Shown: positions 1 through 4,902 of the stretch, one piece after another
Position numbering within the stretch: the first letter of the stretch is position 1
How the letters are laid out: every line of letters begins with the position of its first letter
Assembly: GCA_015490675.1 (NCBI GenBank)
Contig: WFXI01000087.1
Span: forward strand, 1-10,679
DNA: 10,679 bases
Reading direction: 5' to 3'
DNA from: Hydrogenothermaceae bacterium
Lineage (GTDB): Bacteria > Aquificota > Aquificia > Aquificales > Hydrogenothermaceae
The notes under the pieces: generated by a model
The model's database searches: none
What the model saw: the letters and a program-made list of their open reading frames with translations, nothing else
What the model was told of the DNA's origin: nothing
Program-made: the position numbers and the translations under genes

Positions 1-1061
1 GCGAAAAATCCTGTTGCTATAGCTCCCCAAATTCCTGCCATAGCGTGAACCCCAAAAGCATCTAAAGAGTCATCATATCCAAGGGCTTTCTTTAATACAT
101 AAACACCAAACCAACCAACAACTCCTGCAACAAGACCAATAATTAATGCTCCTGTAGCATTAACAAAACCTGCTGCTGGAGTGATTGCTACAAGTCCAGC
201 AATTGCTCCAGATGCTGCACCAAGTAAAGTTGGTTTTTTAGCTGTAATCCATTCCATCATTACCCAAGAAATTACTGCTGCAGCGGTTGCTAAGTTTGTT
301 GTGAGTAATGCTACACCTGCAACTTCATTTGCTCCAAATGCAGAACCAGCATTAAATCCGAACCATCCAAACCAAAGTAAACCTGCTCCTAAAGCAGTTA
401 AAACAACTGAAGATGGAACTATAGCTGCTTTTCCGTAATCTTTTCTCTTTCCAAGAAGAATTGCTAATACTAATCCTGTTACCCCTGCATTGATGTGAAC
501 AACTGTTCCACCAGCAAAGTCTAAAGCTCCAGCTTCAAATAAAAATCCACCACCCCAAACAACATGGGCAATTGGAGCATAAACAAAAGTTAACCATAAA
601 ACAACAAAAATAAGCCAAGTAGAAAACTTCATTCTTTCAATAACTGCACCTGCTGCGAGTGCTATAGTAATTGCTGCAAAAGTTGATTGGAAAGTAGCAA
701 ATACCCACTCAGGATAAGTTCCAGATAGAGTTTTATAATCAACTCCAGCCATTAAGAATTTACTTAACCCACCAACAATAGCATTCATAGGTCCTTCTGT
801 AAATGCTAAAGAATATCCCCATAAAAACCAAACAACAATTGCTACTGCATAAGCCATTAAAACCATCATTACAGTGTTTACGATGTTTTTAAATCTAGTC
901 ATACCGCCATAAAACAGAATTAATCCACCGACAGTCATTAAAACAACAAAAGCGGTAGCAGTAATCATCCATGCAGTATCACCTGTGTCTAGCTTTGCTT
1001 CTTCAGCAAAAGCTAAGGCAGGTGCTAATCCTGCAAGTAATGCTGTTATTTTTTTCTTCAT
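1..1061 (-). CDS. amtB: Ammonium transporter AmtB (3' end cut by window edge)
   Basis: Inner-membrane Amt/Rh-family channel that conducts ammonium/ammonia into the cell. I read 353 complete codons from the ATG at 1061 to the window edge; the family is usually 400-430 residues, so the last helix and cytoplasmic tail, where PII docks, are missing. An N-terminal signal peptide is visible (MKKKITALLAGLAPALAFA, then EEA), as in other bacterial Amt precursors. Pore landmarks are present: AFATFQSTFAAI-type gate phenylalanine, the ALDFAGGTVVHIN segment with the first pore histidine and structural Asp, WFGFNAGSA with the second gate Phe, and DAFGVHAMAG with the second pore His. A strong Shine-Dalgarno AAGGAGG (1075-1069) lies 7 nt before the ATG. 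It follows glnB by 43 bp on the same strand, the classic glnK/glnB-amtB pairing in which PII blocks the channel when nitrogen is plentiful. Expression is probably driven from the glnB promoter. Confidence 0.97.
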   Translation of the reverse strand, partial: MKKKITALLAGLAPALAFAEEAKLDTGDTAWMITATAFVVLMTVGGLILFYGGMTRFKNIVNTVMMVLMAYAVAIVVWFLWGYSLAFTEGPMNAIVGGLSKFLMAGVDYKTLSGTYPEWVFATFQSTFAAITIALAAGAVIERMKFSTWLIFVVLWLTFVYAPIAHVVWGGGFLFEAGALDFAGGTVVHINAGVTGLVLAILLGKRKDYGKAAIVPSSVVLTALGAGLLWFGWFGFNAGSAFGANEVAGVALLTTNLATAAAVISWVMMEWITAKKPTLLGAASGAIAGLVAITPAAGFVNATGALIIGLVAGVVGWFGVYVLKKALGYDDSLDAFGVHAMAGIWGAIATGFF

Positions 1062-1104
1062 ACTAAAACCTCCTTTATGATTTTTTCTTTTCACGAAACT
1101 TTTA

Positions 1105-1443
1105 TTATAAAGCAACTTCTCCTCTTTCTCCTGTTCTAATTCTTATCGCATCTTCGATAGGAATTATAAATATTTTTCCATCACCAACTTTACCTGTTCT
1201 TGCAGATTCAGAAATTGCTTCTACAACTTTTTCTACCATGTCATCATCTACAACTATTTCTATTTTGATTTTAGGTAAAAAATCAATTACATACTCTGCT
1301 CCTCTATAAAGCTCAGTATGTCCTTTTTGTCTTCCAAATCCTTTTACCTCTGTAATGGTCATACCAAAATTACCAAGTTCAGAAATAGCTTCTTTAACCT
1401 CATCTAACTTGAAAGGCTTAATTATAGCCTCAATTTTTTTCAT
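1105..1443 (-). CDS. glnB: Nitrogen regulatory protein PII (GlnB/GlnK)
   Basis: Trimeric signalling protein that reads 2-oxoglutarate and ATP/ADP and passes nitrogen status to AmtB and other targets. At 112 residues it is full family length. The T-loop GRQKGHTELYRGAEY (37-51) is intact with the uridylylation tyrosine Y51; residue 54 is Asp as in E. coli GlnB (Asn in GlnK). The ATP-binding segment TGKVGDGKIFI (about 83-93) and C-terminal IRIRTGERGE are conserved. Start ATG has a good Shine-Dalgarno, AAGGAGG at 1456-1450 with a 6-nt gap. By position it is a GlnK (directly upstream of amtB, probably one transcript), by sequence closer to GlnB, so the name is a matter of convention. A sigma-54 promoter candidate lies about 40-55 bp upstream. 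Whether a uridylyltransferase exists cannot be judged here. Confidence 0.97.
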   Translation of the reverse strand: MKKIEAIIKPFKLDEVKEAISELGNFGMTITEVKGFGRQKGHTELYRGAEYVIDFLPKIKIEIVVDDDMVEKVVEAISESARTGKVGDGKIFIIPIEDAIRIRTGERGEVAL

Positions 1444-1472
1444 AATACTCCTCCTTAAAAAATTTTTATTCC

Positions 1473-1486
1473 TGTTTATTTAAACA
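1473..1486. repeat. Inverted repeat TGTTTA-TT-TAAACA overlapping the glnB -12 region
   Basis: Perfect 6-bp arms separated by 2 bp. It overlaps the -12 element of the proposed glnB promoter and runs to its predicted start site, a position typical of a repressor operator, though AT-rich DNA produces such repeats by chance. Confidence 0.4.
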
Positions 1487-1498
1487 AGATTTATGCCA
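1483..1498 (-). promoter_or_regulatory. Sigma-54 promoter candidate for glnB-amtB
   Basis: Read on the minus strand, TGGCATAAATCTTGTT matches the -24/-12 consensus TGGCAYRNNNNTTGCW at every defined position except the C of the -12 GC (here T). The GG-N10-G spacing is exact. The predicted start is near 1472, giving a leader of about 30 nt before the glnB ATG. A sigma-54 promoter at glnK/glnB-amtB is common in bacteria. The activity is inferred from the match. Confidence 0.6.
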
Positions 1499-1508
1499 AA
1501 TATATTCC

Positions 1509-1525
1509 TATAGATTTTATCTATA
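1509..1525. repeat. Inverted repeat TATAGAT-TTT-ATCTATA
   Basis: Perfect 7-bp arms around a 3-bp centre, about 11 bp upstream of the -24 element of the glnB promoter candidate. The place fits a regulator or bending-protein site. No family can be named from the sequence. Confidence 0.45.
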
Positions 1526-1546
1526 ATTCCTTTTGTTTTAAATTTT

Positions 1547-1580
1547 CTTGTTAACAAATTTGTAAATACAATTTTGTAAG
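1547..1580. promoter_or_regulatory. Cluster of overlapping TTGT/ACAA palindromes between divergent promoters
   Basis: Five alternating TTGT and ACAA half-sites lie within 34 bp: TTGT 1548, ACAA 1554, TTGT 1560, ACAA 1568, TTGT 1574. They form overlapping palindromes: TTGTTAACAA (1548-1557), ACAAATTTGT (1554-1563), TTGTA-AA-TACAA (1560-1571) and ACAA-TT-TTGT (1568-1577). The cluster lies about 50 bp from each of the two divergent sigma-54 promoter candidates, where an enhancer-type activator site or shared operator would be expected. The NifA site TGT-N10-ACA is not matched exactly, so the binding protein is unknown. Confidence 0.5.
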
Positions 1581-1620
1581 TTTGAGTACTCTATTTGATT
1601 AAAGTTTAACTTTTTGGTGT

Positions 1621-1636
1621 TGGCATACTTATTGCC
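1621..1636 (+). promoter_or_regulatory. Sigma-54 promoter candidate for the TrpD2-like gene
   Basis: TGGCATACTTATTGCC matches TGGCAYRNNNNTTGCW at every position but the last (C for A/T), with exact GG-N10-GC spacing. The predicted start is near 1647, about 37 nt before the ATG at 1684. The start of the leader could fold as CTAAAAA (1648-1654) with TTTTTAG (1660-1666). This is the best of the three sigma-54 matches in the window. Confidence 0.75.
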
Positions 1637-1671
1637 TTATATAAAAGCTAAAAAGTTTATTTTTAGAAATT

Positions 1672-1677
1672 AAGGTG
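1672..1677 (+). promoter_or_regulatory. Ribosome binding site that sets the start at 1684
   Basis: AAGGTG sits 6 nt before the ATG at 1684. A longer frame opens with GTG at 1675, but that codon lies inside this Shine-Dalgarno and has no ribosome site of its own, so the ATG is preferred. Confidence 0.65.
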
Positions 1678-1683
1678 AATTTA

Positions 1684-2700
1684 ATGATAGAAATATTAAA
1701 GAAAGTAGGGGTAGGTAAAGAAAAAGCAAAAGATTTAACATATGAAGAAGCTTACGAAGCTAATAAAAGGTTATTAGATTTAAGTATTACTGATATACAG
1801 ATAGGTGCATTTTGGTCTGCAATGAGAATGAAACATTCGACTCTTGAAGAGTTGTCTGCTTTTTTAGATTCTCTAAAAGAAGAAACAAATTTTATAGAAA
1901 CTGGAGATTTAATACCTGTAGATTTAGCTGTTGGTTATGATGGAAAAAATAGAAGTATCCATATCCTTCCTTCGGCAATATTTATAGCTTCTGGAGCAGG
2001 TGCAAAAATAGTTGGGCATGGTGCTGAAAAGGTTCCATCAAAGTTTGGTATTACATACCATGAGATATTAAATGCTATGGGGTGTTCTTACTTATCGTTT
2101 ACAGATGATATATTAAAAGCTTTAGAGCTTGCTGGTTTTGCTTTTTACCATCAAAAATTTCTAAATCCAAAACTTTACAGACTTCTTCCTAAAAGACAAG
2201 AATATGGTCTTAGAAGCTATTTAAATACTGTAGAGAAAATTTTAAATCCTTTTAAAACAACTAAAGTATTAATAGGAGTCGCTCATTCCAATTTTATAGA
2301 TAAATATATACAACTTGCTTTCTATAATGGTTTTAAAGATATTTTTGTTGTAAGAGGTTTAGAGGGAGGTATTGAACCATTTCCTAATAAAGAGACAAAG
2401 GTTTACACTAGTAAAATATTTTCTATATCTATAGTTCCACGGGATTTAAAAGAAAAAATAGATTTATCTAGAGGATTATCTGTTGAAGAAAATGCAGATA
2501 TTTGTTTATCAATATTAAAAAATGAGGATAATCCTTTTAAGGACTGGGCTATAATAACAGCAGGTCTTCTTATCTATGCTTACGGACTTGAAGGTGATAT
2601 TTCTAAAGCTACAAAGCTGGCAGAAGAAAGTTTAGAATCTGGGTCAGCTTTGGAAAACTTTGAGATTTATAAGTCTTTGTCTTCAAAAGCTACTTTTTAA
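1684..2700 (+). CDS. TrpD2/YbiB-like protein (glycosyltransferase family 3 fold)
   Basis: 338 residues from the ATG at 1684. It has the two-domain architecture of anthranilate phosphoribosyltransferase: an N-terminal helical domain (about 1-65, YEEAYEANKRLL, MRMKHSTLEELSAFLD) and a C-terminal phosphorylase-like domain. The TrpD catalytic loop GTGGD is replaced by VGYDGKNRS (83-91), followed by HILPSAIFIASGAG and GHGAEKVPSKFG (111-122) in place of TrpD KHGNR. These features are typical of the TrpD2/YbiB subfamily, whose E. coli member binds nucleic acid and is not a tryptophan enzyme. RQEYGLRSYLNTVEKILNP (171-189) matches the family's second conserved block. It is a single gene facing the activator gene, with the ends overlapping by 11 bp. 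A sigma-54 promoter candidate lies just upstream, so a nitrogen-linked role is inferred; the biochemical function is unknown. Confidence 0.8.
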   Translation: MIEILKKVGVGKEKAKDLTYEEAYEANKRLLDLSITDIQIGAFWSAMRMKHSTLEELSAFLDSLKEETNFIETGDLIPVDLAVGYDGKNRSIHILPSAIFIASGAGAKIVGHGAEKVPSKFGITYHEILNAMGCSYLSFTDDILKALELAGFAFYHQKFLNPKLYRLLPKRQEYGLRSYLNTVEKILNPFKTTKVLIGVAHSNFIDKYIQLAFYNGFKDIFVVRGLEGGIEPFPNKETKVYTSKIFSISIVPRDLKEKIDLSRGLSVEENADICLSILKNEDNPFKDWAIITAGLLIYAYGLEGDISKATKLAEESLESGSALENFEIYKSLSSKATF

Positions 2701-4219
2701 GAGGAATGTTATACTTTTCTATTCTATATCTTACTTGTCTAGGGGTCATTCCAAGTATTTTGGCAGCATTTTTTATTACATAATTACTTTCTTCAAGTGC
2801 TTTAATAATTGCTTCTTTTTCTAATTGCTCTACAGTTTTAGGAAGTTGTCTTTCTACAGATTTTTCATTTTTTATTAAAATTTCTTTGTTTTTTGAAGAT
2901 AACATTTTATTTTTTAAATCAGATGGTAGGTCTTTTACATCTAAAACGGGAGATTTTGCTAAAATTACCATTCTTTCTATTGTATTCTGCAATTGTCTAA
3001 CATTTCCTGGCCACTCATATTGGATAAATAAATCTATTAGTTTTTTAGATATTGTTAATTTTTTTCCATAGGTTTTATTAAATTTATCTAGGAAATAGTA
3101 AACCAATACAGGAATATCTTCTCGTCTTTCTCTAAGGGGTGGTATGTGTATAGGTATTACATTTAATCTATAGTATAAATCTTCTCTAAATGTTCCTTCT
3201 ACTACCATTCTTTCTAAATCTTTGTTTGTTGCTGCAATAATTCTTACATCTACTTTAATAGGAGAGGTTCCACCTAATCGTTCTATTTCTTTTTCTTGTA
3301 AAACTCTTAAAATTTTTGCCTGTAAAGATAAAGGCATATCTCCTATTTCATCTAAAAATATTGTTCCTCCATTTGCTAGCTCAAATTTACCTTTCTTTGT
3401 TTTATTTGCTCCTGTAAAAGCTCCTTTTTCATATCCAAAAAGTTCACTTTCCAGTAAATCTTCTGGGATAGCTGCACAGTTTATTTTAATAAACGGCTTA
3501 CCAGCTCTATCTGAAAGCTCGTGTATTGCTTTAGCAAAAACTTCTTTTCCTACTCCACTTTCTCCAGTTAACAATACTGTAGCTGGAGTATTTGCTATAT
3601 TCTTAACTGTTTCTATAATTTCTAATATTTTAGGGCTTTTGGCTACAATACCTTCTACTTCTGTTTTAGAAACAATAGCATCTAGTTGATTTTGTAAGTA
3701 ATTTTTTTCTTCTTCTATTTTTCTTTTTTCTTCTTCAAAGTCTAGATAAAGTTTTAAGTAGCTTCCAAGTATGTTTGCTATCATGGTTAAAAATTCTGTG
3801 TGTAGGTTTATAGACTCTTTTTGTGAATGTTCTTTATCTACAGCTAAAACTCCAATAACTTTTTCTTTTATTTTTATTGGAACAGCAATAAATGTTAATT
3901 TTGTTTCTGTATCGTCTAATTTCCTATTTAGTTTGTTTAAAAATTGCTTTTCTTTTGAGATATCTGGGATCACTATTGGAACACCATATTTCCATACTTT
4001 TCCAGTTATTCCTTCACCTTTTGAATATGTTAAATCTAAACCTCCTATGTTTTCTAATTTTCCTGTGATTGGATTTTCTAGGTTTATAAAAACATGTTTG
4101 TATCCAAGATAAGAAACCAGAAGATTTACTATATATTCTAGGTTCTTCTTTATGTCTTGCGATGATGATAAAGCTTTACTTATATTGTAAATTACAGATA
4201 ACTGTATTTTTTCTATCAA
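2690..4219 (-). CDS. NifA-type sigma-54-dependent transcriptional activator (GAF-AAA+-Fis HTH)
   Basis: 509 residues. N-terminal GAF domain (about 1-160, opening with the NifA-like helix LSVIYNISKALSSS), a charged coiled-coil linker (about 160-185), AAA+ domain (about 190-430) and Fis-type helix-turn-helix (about 465-505, NAAKILGMTPRQVRYRI). The activator machinery is complete: Walker A GESGVGKE (219-226), sigma-54 contact loop GAFTGA (266-271), Walker B GGTIFLDEIG (284-293), arginine fingers in FREDLYYRL (R345, R351) and sensor II WPGNVRQL (403-410). It has a single cysteine (C248), so it lacks the linker cysteines of oxygen-sensitive rhizobial NifA. The start is TTG with AGGAAG directly abutting it; no better start is visible and the N-terminal helix fits the family. 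It probably acts on the nearby sigma-54 promoters. No nif gene is in view, so it may be a nitrate/ammonium assimilation regulator and not a nitrogen-fixation one. Confidence 0.92.
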   Translation of the reverse strand: MIEKIQLSVIYNISKALSSSQDIKKNLEYIVNLLVSYLGYKHVFINLENPITGKLENIGGLDLTYSKGEGITGKVWKYGVPIVIPDISKEKQFLNKLNRKLDDTETKLTFIAVPIKIKEKVIGVLAVDKEHSQKESINLHTEFLTMIANILGSYLKLYLDFEEEKRKIEEEKNYLQNQLDAIVSKTEVEGIVAKSPKILEIIETVKNIANTPATVLLTGESGVGKEVFAKAIHELSDRAGKPFIKINCAAIPEDLLESELFGYEKGAFTGANKTKKGKFELANGGTIFLDEIGDMPLSLQAKILRVLQEKEIERLGGTSPIKVDVRIIAATNKDLERMVVEGTFREDLYYRLNVIPIHIPPLRERREDIPVLVYYFLDKFNKTYGKKLTISKKLIDLFIQYEWPGNVRQLQNTIERMVILAKSPVLDVKDLPSDLKNKMLSSKNKEILIKNEKSVERQLPKTVEQLEKEAIIKALEESNYVIKNAAKILGMTPRQVRYRIEKYNIPLKK

Positions 4220-4227
4220 CTTCCTAA

Positions 4228-4241
4228 TTACAATTTTGTTA
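4228..4241. promoter_or_regulatory. ACAATTTTGT motif in the activator leader
   Basis: TTACAATTTTGTTA shares the 11-bp core TACAATTTTGT with the palindrome cluster at 1567-1577. It lies between the predicted activator transcription start (near 4249) and its start codon, a position suited to autogenous control. The function is inferred. Confidence 0.35.
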
Positions 4242-4255
4242 TTTATGGTATGTTT

Positions 4256-4264
4256 ATTATAACA
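4256..4264 (-). promoter_or_regulatory. Extended -10 promoter candidate for the activator gene
   Basis: On the minus strand TGTTATAAT combines a perfect TATAAT with the TGN extension. No recognisable -35 lies 16-18 bp upstream, as is usual for extended -10 promoters. The start would be near 4249, about 30 nt ahead of the TTG start codon. No sigma-54 site was found for this gene. Confidence 0.45.
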
Positions 4265-4293
4265 GTATATTGTTAGTAATAGGTAGGAAAAAT

Positions 4294-4320
4294 TTGAAAG
4301 TTTATTTTTTAGATTATGTT
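4294..4320 (+). promoter_or_regulatory. Weak sigma-70-like promoter candidate for siroheme synthase
   Basis: TTGAAA (4294-4299) and TATGTT (4315-4320) are separated by 15 bp, shorter than ideal. It is the best hexamer pair I can see upstream of the gene; no sigma-54 GG-N10-GC pair is present on this strand. Confidence 0.25.
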
Positions 4321-4342
4321 CAAAAGAATAAATATTGCAATT

Positions 4343-4348
4343 AGAGGT
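4343..4348 (+). promoter_or_regulatory. Ribosome binding site that sets the TTG start at 4357
   Basis: AGAGGT lies 8 nt before TTG 4357. The alternative ATG at 4372 has no Shine-Dalgarno and would remove the conserved YFP residues at the protein's N-terminus. Confidence 0.6.
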
Positions 4349-4349
4349 T

Positions 4350-4360
4350 TACAAAATTGT
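4350..4360. promoter_or_regulatory. ACAATTTTGT motif (minus orientation) at the siroheme synthase start
   Basis: TACAAAATTGT is the reverse complement of the core found at 1568-1577 and 4230-4239. It overlaps the TTG start codon, so it could only act as a roadblock or from the other side on the divergent activator promoter. Chance is possible. Confidence 0.25.
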
Positions 4361-4902
4361 CATACTTTCCAATGTTTGTTTCTTTAGAAGGTAAAGAAGT
4401 TTTGATTGTTGGAGGTGGTAAGGTAGCTTATAGGAAAATAGAAAAGATATTACCATTTAAACCTAATATTACTGTTGTAGCTAAAGAAATTAAAGAAAGT
4501 AAAATTTCAGAAATACCTAATATAAAAATTATAAATAGAAATTTTTTATTTACAGATTTAGATAGAAAAGATATGGTTATTGTTGCTGTTGATGATATAG
4601 ATTTACAAAGAGAGATTTATAATTATTGTTATAGGAGAAAAATACCTGTCAACTGTGTAGATAGTCCCCAGTATTGTACCTTTTTGTTTCCTGCTTATAT
4701 AAAAGAAGATGATATAGTTATAGGAATTTCTACTTCTGGATATGCTCCTGCATTGGCAAAAAGACTAAAAGATAAAATTAAAGATTGTTTGCCAAAAAAC
4801 TTACTGGAAGTGTTTAATAAATTAAAGGAAATAAGAGAAAAAAAAGAAAAAGGAGAAAGAAGACAAAAATTAATCTATGAAATTTTAGATAAGTATTTTT
4901 AG
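4357..4902 (+). CDS. Siroheme synthase, precorrin-2 dehydrogenase/sirohydrochlorin ferrochelatase (CysG N-terminal/Met8 type)
   Basis: Cytoplasmic enzyme that oxidises precorrin-2 with NAD+ to sirohydrochlorin and inserts iron to make siroheme, the cofactor of assimilatory nitrite and sulfite reductases. At 181 residues it is the stand-alone dehydrogenase/chelatase without the CysG methyltransferase half. The Rossmann glycine motif VGGGKVA (18-24) follows the family opening YFPMFVSLEGKEVLIV. VNCVDSPQYCTFLFPAY (98-114) carries D102, equivalent to the bifunctional catalytic aspartate (D104 in CysG, D141 in Met8p). ISTSGYAPALAKRLK (124-138) is the conserved dimerisation/active-site segment. The start is TTG. 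The gene diverges from the activator and its end overlaps the narB end by 4 bp on the opposite strand. Its place beside nitrate reductase suggests that it supplies siroheme for nitrite reduction. A role in sulfite reduction is equally possible. Confidence 0.9.
   Translation: MSYFPMFVSLEGKEVLIVGGGKVAYRKIEKILPFKPNITVVAKEIKESKISEIPNIKIINRNFLFTDLDRKDMVIVAVDDIDLQREIYNYCYRRKIPVNCVDSPQYCTFLFPAYIKEDDIVIGISTSGYAPALAKRLKDKIKDCLPKNLLEVFNKLKEIREKKEKGERRQKLIYEILDKYF

Noticed and set aside
181..438. 85-codon Ala/Pro-rich plus-strand frame
   Set aside because: It is the complement of AmtB transmembrane codons; AmtB is unambiguous on the other strand.
1684..2700. Anthranilate phosphoribosyltransferase (trpD) for tryptophan synthesis
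   Set aside because: The GTGGD catalytic loop and the KHGNR motif are replaced, and no trp genes are adjacent; TrpD2/YbiB fits better.
3222..3689. 155-codon open frame on the plus strand, opposite the activator's AAA+ domain
   Set aside because: It lies wholly antisense to a strongly conserved gene, has no recognisable domain and no convincing ribosome site. It is a by-product of codon bias.
3771..4112. 113-codon plus-strand frame opposite the activator's GAF domain
   Set aside because: Antisense to a well-supported gene; the hydrophobic composition mirrors the codons of the real protein.
4249..4264. Possible sigma-54 site TGGTATGTTTATTATA (plus strand, about 4246-4261) for siroheme synthase
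   Set aside because: The -12 half reads AT where GC is needed; without that pair the match is not credible.
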